Of a stretch of 64,000 bases of DNA, positions 8,385 through 19,507 are shown in pieces. The translations under genes were made by a program, and so were the position numbers. Under the pieces are notes generated by a model that was not told where the DNA came from, searched no databases, and saw only the letters and a program-made list of their open reading frames with translations. The stretch is from Streptomyces sp. WP-1 (GTDB taxonomy: Bacteria; Actinomycetota; Actinomycetes; Streptomycetales; Streptomycetaceae). The number at the start of each line of letters is the position of its first letter. The first letter of the stretch is position 1. The stretch spans positions 2,232,001 to 2,296,000 of the forward strand of contig NZ_CP123923.1 of assembly GCF_030450125.1 (NCBI RefSeq). Direction: 5' to 3'.

Positions 8385-11246
8385 TCAGTAGGCGGGCATG
8401 GTGCGCGGGCCGTGGTCGTCGCGGGCGGGCGGGGGCGCGAGGCGGACGGTGGCGCCGAGCACGTTCGCGCCGTGCGGGGCCACGACGACCGGTTCCAGGG
8501 TGACGGCGACCACCTCGGGGTGGTCGTCGACCAGGCGGGAGACCCGCAGCAGCAGTTCCTCCAGCGCGGGGGTGTCGACGGGGGTGGAGCCGCGCCAGCC
8601 GAACAGCAGGGGCGCGGTGCGGATCGCCCGGACCAGGGAGGTCGCGTCCCGGTCGGTGACCGGGATCAGCCGGTGCGCCGTGTCGTCCAGCAGCTGGGAG
8701 GCCGCGCCGGCGAGACCGAAGGACAGCACGGCACCGGCCGCCGGGTCGATCACGGTCCGTACGACGGTGTCGACGCCCCGGGGTGCCATCCCCTGCACCA
8801 CCGGCCGCAGCTCCTCCGGCTTGCCGAACAGCTCGCTCAACTCGGCGTACGCCCGGCGCAGTTGCTCCTCGTCCGCCAGGTCGAGGCGTACGCCGCCCAG
8901 GTCGGCGCGGTGCCGCAGGTGCGGGGCGGTCGCCTTCAGGGCCACCGGGTAGCCCAGGGCGCGGGCGGCCTCGACGGCGTCCTCGGGGGTGGGCGCGGGG
9001 AGCGCGCGGCGGACCTGGATGCCGTACTTCGCGAGCAGTTCGCAGGTCTGCGCGTCCGAGATGGTGAGTCCCTCCCCGCGCTCCAGCAGCTCCCCGATCA
9101 GCCGCGCGGCCCCCTTCTCGTCGATGTCCTCGTACTCGGGCACCCTCCCGGGCTCGGCCGCCTCCCGCCGCCACTGCCCGTAGCGGACCGCTTCGGCGAG
9201 CGCGCGTACGGCGCGTTCGGCGGCGGGGTAGGCGGGGATGAGGCGGGTGCCGTCGGGGGGTGGGGCGGGGGTGGTGGACACCGGCTCCGCGGTGGGCAGA
9301 CGTTCCGCAGGCCGGGCCGGGTCCCCGGTGCCAGGTGCCCTCTCGGTACCGGATGCCTTCACGGTTGCCGCCGGTGCCGTGCTCGCCGCCGCCGACAACG
9401 CCTCCGCCAGCCCGCCCAGCTCCACGTGCACCACCAGCACCGGCTTCCCCGGCACCCCGGCGGCGGCCGACCGCAGGGCCTCCGCCAGCTCCGCGTCCCC
9501 CGGCGACGCCTCCCCGATCGCGGGTATCGCCGTCACCACGACGGAGTCGTTCGTGTCGTCGGCCAGCGCCGCGCTCAGCGCCCGGTGGAAGTCCTCCGGT
9601 GTCGCCCCGGTCGTCAGATCGAGGGGCCGCGCCGGGCGCAGCCCCTCCGCGAGGCACCGGTCGTACGTCAGCACGCCCAGCGACTCGGAGTTCCCGAGGA
9701 TCGCCACCCGGGGCCCGGCGGGCAGCGGCTGCCGGGCGAGCAGCAGCCCGGCGTCGACCAGCTCCGTGATGGTGTCGACCCGGATCACCCCGGCCTGCCG
9801 CAGCAGCGCGGAGACGGTCGCGTACGGCAGCCGCGTCGCGCGCACCGCGTGCCCCTGCGGTGCCGTACCCGTCCCCTGCACCACGACCAGCGGCTTGGCC
9901 GCCGCCGTCCGCCGGGCGAGCCGGGTGAACTTGCGCGGGTTGCCGATGGTCTCCAGGTACATGAGGACGACGTCGGTGTCGGGGTCCTCGTACCAGTACT
10001 GGAGGACGTCGTTGCCGGACACGTCCGCCCGGTTGCCCGCGGAGACGAACGTGGAGACGCCGGTCGTGCCGGTGACCCCGCCGCCGCGCCGGTGCAGCCG
10101 GGACAGCAGCGCGATGCCGATGGCGCCGGACTGGGCGAACATGCCGATGCGGCCGGGACGCGGCATCTCGGGCGCGAGGGAGGCGTTCAGCCGTACGTCC
10201 GCGGCGGTGTTGATGACGCCGAACGCGTTGGGCCCGATGATCCGCATGCCGTACGCGCGCGCCTGCCGCACCAGCGCCCGCTGTCGCTCCTTGCCCTCGG
10301 GGCCGCTCTCGGCGTACCCGGCGCTGAGCACCACCAGCCCCTGGACGCCGTGTTCCCCGCAGTCGGCGACCACCGCGGGCACGTACTCGGCCGGTACGGC
10401 GACGACGGCCAGGTCCACCGGTCCGTCGACGTCCCGCACGCAGCGGTACGCGGCCACCCCGTCGACCTCCGCCAGGTCCTCCGGGAACGCCTTGTTCACG
10501 GCGTACAGCGGGCCCTCGTACCCGGCGTCGCGGATGTTGGCCAGGACGCTGCGGCCGACCCCGCCGGGCGCGCGGCCGACGCCGATGACCGCGACGGAGC
10601 CGGGCGCGAGCAGCCGCTGCACCGAGCGCGCCTCGGCCCGCTGCTCGCGCGCGTGCTGCACGGCGAGGGCGCGGTCCGTGGGTTCGAGGTCCAGCTCCAG
10701 GCGTACGACGCCGTCCTCGAAGCTGCGCTTCTGGGTGTACCCGGCGTCCGTGAACACCTTGATCATCTTGTTGTTGGCGGGCAGCACCTCGGCGGCGAAG
10801 CGGCGGATACCCCGCTCCCGGGCGACGGCCGCGATGTGCTCCAGCAGGGCGGAGGCCACGCCCCGGCCCTGGTGGGCGTCCTGCACGAGGAAGGCGACCT
10901 CGGCCTCGTCGGCGGGTCCGGACGCGGGCGCACCGCCGGCCCCGATGCGGTCGTAGCGCACGGTCGCGATGAACTCGCCGCCCACGGTGGCCGCGAGGCC
11001 CACCCGGTCCACGAAGTCGTGGTGGGTGAAGCGGTGGACGTCCTTGGCGGAGAGCCGGGGGTAAGGGGCGAAGAAACGGTAGTACTTGGATTCGTCCGAG
11101 ACCTGCTCGTAGAAGTGGACCAGGCGGTCGGCGTCGTCGACGGTGATGGGCCGGATGCGAGCGGTCCCGCCGTCCCGCAGCACCACGTCAGCCTCCCAGT
11201 GCGCGGGGTACTCATACCGGCTCTGCGGTTCCGCCGAGGTTCGCAT
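8385..11246 (-). CDS. GNAT acetyltransferase fused to an NDP-forming acyl-CoA synthetase-like protein
   Basis: A protein of about 953 residues. An N-terminal GNAT domain (about 20-180; acetyl-CoA loop VQDAHQGRGVASALLEH) is followed by a CoA-binding/succinyl-CoA-ligase domain (about 205-480: VAVIGVGRAPGGVGRSVLAN, IGPNAFGVIN, MFAQSGAIGIALL). A flavodoxin-like ligase domain follows, then after a variable linker a C-terminal ATP-grasp domain (about 700-940: EGLTISDAQTCELLAKYGI). This resembles the Pat/acetate-CoA ligase (ADP-forming) families that acetylate protein lysines. Domain order GNAT first is one of the known arrangements. Start at ATG 11246; a TTG at 11276 is possible. It diverges from ptsH. 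Confidence 0.88.
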   Translation of the reverse strand: MRTSAEPQSRYEYPAHWEADVVLRDGGTARIRPITVDDADRLVHFYEQVSDESKYYRFFAPYPRLSAKDVHRFTHHDFVDRVGLAATVGGEFIATVRYDRIGAGGAPASGPADEAEVAFLVQDAHQGRGVASALLEHIAAVARERGIRRFAAEVLPANNKMIKVFTDAGYTQKRSFEDGVVRLELDLEPTDRALAVQHAREQRAEARSVQRLLAPGSVAVIGVGRAPGGVGRSVLANIRDAGYEGPLYAVNKAFPEDLAEVDGVAAYRCVRDVDGPVDLAVVAVPAEYVPAVVADCGEHGVQGLVVLSAGYAESGPEGKERQRALVRQARAYGMRIIGPNAFGVINTAADVRLNASLAPEMPRPGRIGMFAQSGAIGIALLSRLHRRGGGVTGTTGVSTFVSAGNRADVSGNDVLQYWYEDPDTDVVLMYLETIGNPRKFTRLARRTAAAKPLVVVQGTGTAPQGHAVRATRLPYATVSALLRQAGVIRVDTITELVDAGLLLARQPLPAGPRVAILGNSESLGVLTYDRCLAEGLRPARPLDLTTGATPEDFHRALSAALADDTNDSVVVTAIPAIGEASPGDAELAEALRSAAAGVPGKPVLVVHVELGGLAEALSAAASTAPAATVKASGTERAPGTGDPARPAERLPTAEPVSTTPAPPPDGTRLIPAYPAAERAVRALAEAVRYGQWRREAAEPGRVPEYEDIDEKGAARLIGELLERGEGLTISDAQTCELLAKYGIQVRRALPAPTPEDAVEAARALGYPVALKATAPHLRHRADLGGVRLDLADEEQLRRAYAELSELFGKPEELRPVVQGMAPRGVDTVVRTVIDPAAGAVLSFGLAGAASQLLDDTAHRLIPVTDRDATSLVRAIRTAPLLFGWRGSTPVDTPALEELLLRVSRLVDDHPEVVAVTLEPVVVAPHGANVLGATVRLAPPPARDDHGPRTMPAY

Positions 11247-11351
11247 GGGGCCCAGCGTACGGCTCGCGTACGACAACGGCGCGGGGCACTCTGTGGAGCA
11301 CGGCGGAGGGGGTGCGCAGCCCCTCTTCTGGCACGCGTCACGATATGGAAC

Positions 11352-11367
11352 ACTGGTCTAGACAACC
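11352..11367 (+). promoter_or_regulatory. DasR-responsive element (dre) upstream of ptsH
   Basis: ACTGGTCTAGACAACC matches the first 12 bases of the dre consensus ACTGGTCTAGACCAGT. DasR is the GlcNAc-responsive GntR regulator that controls PTS genes in Streptomyces. The site lies 25 bp before the ptsH start codon, so bound DasR would block transcription. Derepression would come from glucosamine-6-phosphate (established for the family). Confidence 0.8.
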
Positions 11368-11391
11368 CTGAACAGTGAAGGGCAGCAACAC

Positions 11392-11673
11392 ATGGCTGAG
11401 CGCCGCGTCAACGTCGGCTGGGCCGAGGGTCTTCACGCCCGCCCCGCCTCCATCTTCGTCCGGGCCGCCACGGCCGCAGGTATCCCGGTGACGATCAGCA
11501 AGGCCGGCGGCACCCCGGTCAACGCGGCGTCCATGCTGGGTGTTCTGGGCCTGGGTGCCCAGGGCGGCGAGGAGATCGTGCTCGCCTCTGACGCCGAGGG
11601 CGCGGACGCCGCCCTGGACCGGCTGGCCAAGCTGGTCACCGAGGGCCTGGAAGAGCTTCCCGAGACGGTCTGA
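11392..11673 (+). CDS. ptsH: HPr phosphocarrier protein of the PTS
   Basis: HPr relays phosphate from PEP via enzyme I to sugar-specific EIIA proteins in the cytoplasm. The 93-residue product has the active-site GLHARPAS with His15, and the Ser47 region AASMLGVLGLGAQ. Streptomyces lacks a clear HPr kinase system, so Ser47 use is uncertain. It is preceded by GAAGGGCAGC at a good distance from the ATG and by a DasR site, and followed at once by a terminator, so it is monocistronic. PTS control by DasR links N-acetylglucosamine to development. Confidence 0.97.
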   Translation: MAERRVNVGWAEGLHARPASIFVRAATAAGIPVTISKAGGTPVNAASMLGVLGLGAQGGEEIVLASDAEGADAALDRLAKLVTEGLEELPETV

Positions 11674-11705
11674 GCGGGATCCGGACAGGTCCAGGCGGAT
11701 TTTGA

Positions 11706-11740
11706 GAAGCCGCGCCATCCCCAGCGGGTGGCGCGGCTTC
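11706..11740 (+). terminator. Terminator of ptsH
   Basis: A perfect 12-bp stem, GAAGCCGCGCCA with TGGCGCGGCTTC, encloses an 11-base loop 33 bp after the ptsH stop. Confidence 0.85.
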
Positions 11741-11886
11741 CGCGTTTCTGGCGCGGTTTCCGCGTTTTCGGAGTGCCACCGCATTAGCCATGAGCAGCTT
11801 TCACCTCGGCCCGCTCACGGGAATTCAGGACACCGGGAAATACGCGACTGCCGAATATCCCACCCACTTTGTATACGGCACCCGTG

Positions 11887-12573
11887 TTAATTCCCCGCAC
11901 CGGACATGTTTACGGCATGTTGCGAAGTCCGCGTGCGCGCCGCGGCCCCCGGGATCCGCAGCCGGTGCGCCGCCGTCGCCCGCTCGGTGTGCAGCGCGGT
12001 CACCGCGCGGGCGCGCTCGCCGTCGCCGCGGGCCACCGCGTCCACGATCGCGCCGTGCTCCGCCCAGGTGCCGACCAGGTCGGGCGGTGTGTCCACCGTG
12101 TACATCCAGGCGATCTTGTGGCGCAGCTGGACGAGTGTCGAGGTCAGCGAGGGGCTGCCGCAGGACTGGGCCAGCGTCTCGTGGAACCAGCCGTCCAGGG
12201 CGCGCAGGTCCTCGCTGCCGCCCCTCCTGGCGCGCTCCTGACCCAGCCGGACCAGGCCGCGCAGCACCTTGAGATGGGCCTCGGTACGGCGCCGGGCGGC
12301 CCGCGCCGCACCGAGCGGTTCCAGGAGCAGGCGCATCTCCAGCAGGTCGGCGGCCTCCTGCTCGGTCGGTTCGGCCACGCAGGCGCCCGCGTGCCGGCGG
12401 GTCACCACGAAGCCCTCCGCCTCCAGGGTGCGCAGGGCCTCGCGCACGGGGACACGGGAGACGCCGTAGCGGCGGGCGAGCACCTCCTCGGTGAGGCGGC
12501 CGCCGCGTTCGAGGGCGCCGGCGACGATGTCGTCCCGGATCGCCGTGCACACCGATTGCGCCGGAATACGCAT
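11887..12573 (-). CDS. GntR-family (FCD subfamily) transcriptional regulator
   Basis: 228 residues. An N-terminal winged helix (about 1-70) includes GRLTEEVLARRYGVSRVPVREALRTL (a GntR signature, in two pieces) and GFVVTRRHAGACV. An all-helical FCD ligand domain follows, with metal-type His residues in LDGWFHETLAQSCGSPSL, EHGAIVDAVARGD and ALHTERATAAH. FCD regulators usually sense organic acids. The ATG at 12573 is preceded by GGAGG 8 bp upstream. It stands alone between ptsH and the M23 peptidase gene, and its target genes are not apparent. Confidence 0.9.
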   Translation of the reverse strand: MRIPAQSVCTAIRDDIVAGALERGGRLTEEVLARRYGVSRVPVREALRTLEAEGFVVTRRHAGACVAEPTEQEAADLLEMRLLLEPLGAARAARRRTEAHLKVLRGLVRLGQERARRGGSEDLRALDGWFHETLAQSCGSPSLTSTLVQLRHKIAWMYTVDTPPDLVGTWAEHGAIVDAVARGDGERARAVTALHTERATAAHRLRIPGAAARTRTSQHAVNMSGAGN

Positions 12574-12725
12574 GACCGACCTCCGCCTTAATACCCGCGA
12601 CACGACACCGACGACGGACGCGTGTTTTCCGTGACTCTATTCCACCGCGCCGGAATTTCCGATGGCGGTCCCCGAACCATGGATATTTTTTGGACAGGGT
12701 CCGGGGAGAACCGCCGGGGAATGGC

Positions 12726-12756
12726 GAAAGCCCCGGCCGGGTGGGCCGGGGCTTTC
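12726..12756 (-). terminator. Terminator of the M23 peptidase gene
   Basis: A perfect 13-bp stem, GAAAGCCCCGGCC with GGCCGGGGCTTTC, has a 5-base loop and sits 18 bp past the stop codon. Confidence 0.88.
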
Positions 12757-12773
12757 GATGCCGTGCGGGTGGG

Positions 12774-13517
12774 TCAGACGTTCACGCCGTGGCCGCGGAG
12801 GTAGGCGAGGGGGTCGACGTCGGAGCCGTAGTCGGGGCCGGTGCGCGCCTCGAAGTGCAGATGCGGGCCGGTGACGTTGCCGGTCGCGCCGGACAGGCCG
12901 ATCTGCTCGCCCGCGGTGACCTGCTGGCCCACCGTGACACCGATGGACGACAGATGGCCGTACTGGGTGTACATGCCGTCGGCCATGCGGAGCACGATCT
13001 GGTTGCCGTACGCCCCGCCCCAGCCGGTGGAGACGACGGTGCCGGCGCCGACCGCGTGCACGGAGGTACCGGTCATCGCGTGGAAGTCGATACCGGTGTG
13101 GGAGCCGGAGGACCACAGAGAGCTGCTGGCCTTGTAGCCCGTGGACACGTAGGAGTGCGCGATCGGGGCGACGAAGGCGTTCAGCCGCTTGCGCTCGGCC
13201 TCGCGGGCGGCGCGGGCCTTGGCCGCGCGGGCCTCCTTCGCGCGCACCGCCGCGGCCTTCTCGGCCGCCTCGTGCTCGGCGATCCGCTGCTGGGCGACGG
13301 CCTGGGCGTCGATGTGCTCGGCGAGGTCGTCGCCGGCGGTGAGCACCGGGGTGAGGCCGGTCTGCTCGACGGTGTGCTCGGCGGCGAGCGCCGGGGACGC
13401 GGCGAGGGTGCCGATGACACCGGTGGTCGTCAGGGCCGCGACGCCGGCCGCCTGGGCGGCGGTGCGCTTGACCCGGCCGGGCTTGCGGTGCTTCCCGGCG
13501 GCGCAAATGAACGCCAT
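12774..13517 (-). CDS. Secreted M23 family metalloendopeptidase (cell-wall hydrolase)
   Basis: 247 residues. A signal peptide (MAFICAAGKHRKPGRVKRTA, then a hydrophobic core ending SPALAAE near 46) is followed by an Ala/Glu/Lys-rich coiled-coil segment (about 65-110). A lysostaphin-like peptidase domain comes last, with zinc ligands in HTGIDFH and HLHFE. Such enzymes cut peptidoglycan cross-links outside the cell and remodel the wall at growth or germination. The ribosome site GGAAGGAAAGGAAC precedes the ATG. The long leader carries a ydaO-type riboswitch, so expression is probably tied to c-di-AMP. A terminator closes the unit. Confidence 0.93.
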   Translation of the reverse strand: MAFICAAGKHRKPGRVKRTAAQAAGVAALTTTGVIGTLAASPALAAEHTVEQTGLTPVLTAGDDLAEHIDAQAVAQQRIAEHEAAEKAAAVRAKEARAAKARAAREAERKRLNAFVAPIAHSYVSTGYKASSSLWSSGSHTGIDFHAMTGTSVHAVGAGTVVSTGWGGAYGNQIVLRMADGMYTQYGHLSSIGVTVGQQVTAGEQIGLSGATGNVTGPHLHFEARTGPDYGSDVDPLAYLRGHGVNV

Positions 13518-13545
13518 GTGTGTGGCTGTTCCTTTCCTTCCCTCT

Positions 13546-13740
13546 CGCCTACCGGGTTAGCTGACGGGTTCGGAGCAGGAAGGTCTCCTACGGGCCCCGC
13601 GCTCGCGCACGGACGCCCGATTCACCCCAGGGACGTGTGGGTCCCCGGCTCCCCTGGCTCGCGCCCCGGGGACTCGGCGATGGCTGTCCGGTGCCGCGGC
13701 TGCGGCGCACTGCCCGACGGACAACCCGGACGACGCTAAG
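13546..13740 (-). promoter_or_regulatory. ydaO-type c-di-AMP riboswitch in the leader of the M23 peptidase gene
   Basis: Read on the minus strand, the leader contains the conserved ydaO/yuaA blocks in order. These are AGGGGAGCCGGGGA (about 13652), GGGTGAATCGGGC (about 13620), and near the 3' end CCGAACCCGTCAGCTAACC followed by CGGTAGGCG (13546-13580). The same RNA class controls rpfA and other wall hydrolases in Streptomyces, where c-di-AMP lowers expression. It ends about 30 bases before the start codon. The 5' boundary is approximate. Confidence 0.88.
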
Positions 13741-13850
13741 CGGACCGGCTTCCAATCCCCAAACAGAACGCGGTTTTTGTAAGCCATCCCACAGGGCAGA
13801 CGGGCAACCTCCGCCTTAATCCGGACATCTGGGGAGGAGAGTGGAACAAA

Positions 13851-13888
13851 GTGGGGCCCTGACGACCCGTAGGCCGTCAGGGCCCCAC
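13851..13888 (-). terminator. Terminator of the M16 peptidase operon
   Basis: A perfect 14-bp stem, GTGGGGCCCTGACG with CGTCAGGGCCCCAC, has a 10-base loop and lies 28 bp past the end of the second M16 gene. Confidence 0.88.
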
Positions 13889-13915
13889 CCCCAAGGGGGT
13901 CGCGGGCGCGTGCGG

Positions 13916-15307
13916 TTACTCGGCCGCCACCACGGTGACCTCGCCGATGCCCAGCGCCTCGACCGGCGCCTTGATCTCCGAGGCGTCACCCACGAGGACC
14001 GTCACCAGGCGGTCCACCGGGAAGGCGTTGACGACCGCCGCGGTGGCCTCCACGGTGCCCGTCGCGGCCAACTGCCGGTACAGCGTCGCCTGGAAGTCGT
14101 CGGGCAGGTGCTGCTCCACCTGGTCGGCGAGCGTGGCCGCCACGGCCGCCGCGGTCTCGTACTTCAGCGGCGCGACCCCGACGAGGTTCTGCACGGCGAC
14201 GTCCCGCTCGGCGTCGGTCAGGCCCTCCGCCGCGAGGGTGCGCAGCACCTTCCACAGGTCGTCCAGCGCGGGGCCGGTGTTGGGGGTGTCCACGGAGCCG
14301 CTGATGGCCAGCATGGAGGCGCCGTTGCCGTCGGGTCCGGAGCGGAGCACCTGGCCGAACGCGCGCACACCGTAGGTGTAGCCCTTCTCCTCGCGCAGGA
14401 CGCGGTCCAGGCGGGAGGTGAGGGTGCCGCCGAGGCAGTAGGTGCCGAGCACCTGGGCGGGCCACACCCGGTCGTGCCGGTCCGAGCCGACCCGGCCGAT
14501 GAGCAGCTGCGTCTGGACGGCGCCGGGCCGGTCGACGATGACGACACGCCCGGTGTCGTCGGCCGTCACCGCGGGCACGGGGCGGGGCTCGCCCGGGGTG
14601 CCGGTCCAGGCGCCCAGGGTCTCGCCGAGCAGCGCGTCCAGGTCGATGCCGGTGAGGTCGCCGACCACGACCGCGGTGGCGGTGGCGGGGCGCACATGGC
14701 GGTCGTAGAACGCGCGTACGGCGGCCGCGTCGATCTTCTCGACGGTCTCCTCGGTGCCCTGGCGCGACCGGGACATGCGCGCGGTCGCCGGGAACAGCTC
14801 CTTGGAGAGCTCCTTGGCGGCGCGGCGGGCGGGGCTGGCCAGCTCGTGCGGGATCTCGTCCAGGCGGTTGCGGACCAGCCGCTCGATCTCGCTCTCGGCG
14901 AAGGCGGGGGCGCGCAGCGCGTCCGCGGTCAGGGCGAGGCCCCTGGCCAGGCGCGAGGCGGGGACCTCCAGGCTGATCCGGACGCCGGGGTGGTCGGCGT
15001 GGGCGTCCAGGGTGGCGCCCGCGCGCTCCAGCTCGGCGGCGAACTCCTCGGCGGAGTGCTTGTCGGTGCCCTCGGAGAAGGCGCGCGCCATGATGGTGGC
15101 GACGCCGTCCAGGCCGGCCGGCTCGGCGTCCAGCGGGGCGTCCAGGAGCACCTCGACGGCCACGACCTGCTGGCCGGGACGGTGGCAGCGCAGCACGGTC
15201 AGGCCGTTGTCGAGCGCGCCGCGTTCGGGGGCCGGGAAGGCCCACGGCTTCGCCTCGCCGGCCTGCGGCTGCGGGTGGAAGTCCATGGTGGCGAGCTGCT
15301 CGGTCAC
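13916..15307 (-). CDS. M16-family peptidase homologue, non-catalytic partner
   Basis: 463 residues with two M16 (mitochondrial-processing-peptidase-like) halves. Recognisable segments are TVLRCHRPGQQVVAVEVLL, the RPATATAVVVGDLTGIDLDAL strand-turn region and YTYGVRAFGQ. At the position where active members carry HxxEH this protein reads LDGVATIMARAFSEGT, so it lacks the zinc site. It is expected to be the structural half of a heterodimer. The GTG start overlaps the stop of the upstream M16 gene (GTGA), indicating coupled translation and a paired product. Confidence 0.9.
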   Translation of the reverse strand: MTEQLATMDFHPQPQAGEAKPWAFPAPERGALDNGLTVLRCHRPGQQVVAVEVLLDAPLDAEPAGLDGVATIMARAFSEGTDKHSAEEFAAELERAGATLDAHADHPGVRISLEVPASRLARGLALTADALRAPAFAESEIERLVRNRLDEIPHELASPARRAAKELSKELFPATARMSRSRQGTEETVEKIDAAAVRAFYDRHVRPATATAVVVGDLTGIDLDALLGETLGAWTGTPGEPRPVPAVTADDTGRVVIVDRPGAVQTQLLIGRVGSDRHDRVWPAQVLGTYCLGGTLTSRLDRVLREEKGYTYGVRAFGQVLRSGPDGNGASMLAISGSVDTPNTGPALDDLWKVLRTLAAEGLTDAERDVAVQNLVGVAPLKYETAAAVAATLADQVEQHLPDDFQATLYRQLAATGTVEATAAVVNAFPVDRLVTVLVGDASEIKAPVEALGIGEVTVVAAE

Positions 15308-16698
15308 TTGGCCGTCTCCTCGTTCTCGTTTCCGGCCTCTACGGTGGCCTGTGACTCGGGGTCCTCGGGCACCTCGGCGTCCTCGACGGCCTGCGGGGAC
15401 TTCGGCTCGTAGACCAGGACCGCGCGGTTGTCGGGGCGCAGCCGGGCCTTGGCGACCTCCTGGACCTCCTCGGGGGTGACCTCCAGGATGCGCTGCACGG
15501 CGTTCAGGGCGAGCTGCGGGTCGCCGAACAGGACGGCGTAGCGGCACAGTTCGTCGGCGCGGCCCGCGACGGTGCCGAGCCGGTCCAGCCACTCGCGCTC
15601 CAACTGGGCCTGGGCGCGCTCCATCTCCTCCGCGGTGGGGCCCTCCTCGGCGAACCGGGCCAGCTCCTCGTCGATGGCGGTCTCGATGACCGGCACCTCG
15701 ACGTCGCCGGAGGTCTTCACGTCCAGCCAGCCCATGGAGGGCGCGCCGGCCAGCCGCAGCAGCCCGAAGCCGGCCGCGACGGCCGTACGGTCGCGCCGCA
15801 CCAGCCGGTTGTACAGCCGGGAGGACTCGCCGCCGCCGAGGACGGTCAGGGCGAGGTCGGCCGCGTCGCACTCACGCGTGCCGTCCTGCGGCAGCCGGTA
15901 GGCGGCCATCAGGGCGCGCGCCGGGACCTCCTCGACGACGACCTCGCGCAGCTGCTCGCCGATGACCTCCGGCAGGGAGCCGTCACGGGGCGCGGGCTTG
16001 CCGTCGTGGCCCGGGATGGAGCCGAAGTACTTCTCGATCCAGGCGAGGGTCTGCTCGGGGTCGATGTCGCCGACCACGGAGAGCACCGCGTTGTTCGGCG
16101 CGTAGTAGGTGCGGAAGAACTGGCGGGCGTCCTCCAGGGTGGCCGCGTCCAGGTCCGCCATGGAGCCGATCGGCGTGTGGTGGTACGGGTGGCCCTCGGG
16201 GTACGACAGCGCGGTCAGCTTCTCGAAGGCGGTGCCGTAGGGGACGTTGTCGTAGCGCTGGCGGCGCTCGTTCTTGACGACGTCGCGCTGGTTCTCCATG
16301 GACTCGTCGTCCAGGGCGGTCAGCAGCGAGCCCATGCGGTCGGCCTCCAGCCAGAGCGCGAGCTCCAGCTGGTGGGCGGGCATGGTCTCGAAGTAGTTGG
16401 TGCGCTCGAAGCTGGTGGTGCCGTTGAGCGAGCCGCCTGCGCCCTGCACCAGCTCGAAGTGGCCGTTGCCCTTGACCTGTCCGGAACCCTGGAACATCAG
16501 GTGCTCGAAGAGGTGGGCCAGGCCGGTGCGTCCCTTGACCTCGTGGCGGGAGCCGACGTCGTACCAGAGGCAGACCGCCGCCACGGGGGTCAGGTGGTCC
16601 TCGGAGAGCACCACGCGCAGACCGTTGGCCAGGCGGTGCTCGGTCGCTGTCAGGCCCCCGGAGCCTGCCTCGGCTGTGGTCGTGTGACCCATGGGCAT
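15304..16698 (-). CDS. M16-family zinc metallopeptidase, catalytic subunit
   Basis: 464 residues. The inverted zinc motif HLFEH lies at residues 62-66, with downstream acidic ligands in the ENQRDVVKNERRQRYDN helix. The substrate-chamber features PYGTAFEKLTALSYPEGHPY and the second-half glycine-rich GGGESSRLYNRLVR follow. It resembles PepR/MPP-type peptidases that degrade or process peptides. The Met at 16698 is chosen because GAAGGG lies 6 bp upstream. Together with the overlapping gene at 13916 it forms an active/inactive pair like the MPP beta and alpha subunits. It is divergent from parC. Confidence 0.93.
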   Translation of the reverse strand: MPMGHTTTAEAGSGGLTATEHRLANGLRVVLSEDHLTPVAAVCLWYDVGSRHEVKGRTGLAHLFEHLMFQGSGQVKGNGHFELVQGAGGSLNGTTSFERTNYFETMPAHQLELALWLEADRMGSLLTALDDESMENQRDVVKNERRQRYDNVPYGTAFEKLTALSYPEGHPYHHTPIGSMADLDAATLEDARQFFRTYYAPNNAVLSVVGDIDPEQTLAWIEKYFGSIPGHDGKPAPRDGSLPEVIGEQLREVVVEEVPARALMAAYRLPQDGTRECDAADLALTVLGGGESSRLYNRLVRRDRTAVAAGFGLLRLAGAPSMGWLDVKTSGDVEVPVIETAIDEELARFAEEGPTAEEMERAQAQLEREWLDRLGTVAGRADELCRYAVLFGDPQLALNAVQRILEVTPEEVQEVAKARLRPDNRAVLVYEPKSPQAVEDAEVPEDPESQATVEAGNENEETAK

Positions 16699-16991
16699 GT
16701 ACGTCCCTTCGCGAGCGGAGGCGGTTGTGAAACCGCGTTCTTCCTGCCGTTCCTGCCACTGTATGCAAAGCGTGCGAGGCCTCGGCGAAGTTCCCGCGGC
16801 ACGTACGCCGACAGCGGATCGCGTAGCCTGCCTCGCACCCGGATCCTGGTGATCGTCCGGGGCGCCGGTCCGGGTTGTCAGTGCCCCGGTCCACAATGGT
16901 CCGCGACAGATCCGTCAGACGCTTCAGCACGAGCGAGCCGAAGGGTGCGCGCCCCGAAGGCGAGCGATCAGATCAGGAGGAGCCGGCAGCG

Positions 16992-19450
<2,459 letters not shown>

Positions 19451-19451
<1 letters not shown>

Positions 19452-19507
19452 GGTCTTTCGTTTGGATCAGGCCCGCGAGCCCGGCGTGATCCAAACGAGA
19501 GGCCCTA
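19451..19507. terminator. Long inverted repeat ending parC and the convergent metallochaperone gene
   Basis: CGTTTGGATCA at 19459-19469 pairs perfectly with TGATCCAAACG at 19487-19497. Outer pairing extends through GGGTC...TTT and GAGAGGCCC. It contains the stop bases of both convergent genes, so it is probably a shared terminator. I recall similar TTTGGATCA/TGATCCAAA hairpins scattered in Streptomyces spacers, so it may also be a REP-like element. Confidence 0.7.

Noticed and set aside
8373..11378. 1001-codon plus-strand frame opposite the GNAT/acyl-CoA synthetase gene
   Set aside because: Antisense shadow: His/Gly/Arg/Val-rich nonsense protein, while the other strand encodes clear domains.
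13841..15412. Long plus-strand frame opposite the M16 peptidase genes, with GGGGAGGAGAGTGG at its start
   Set aside because: Despite the attractive ribosome-like site it is a shadow of the M16 gene and crosses that operon's terminator hairpin at its first codons.
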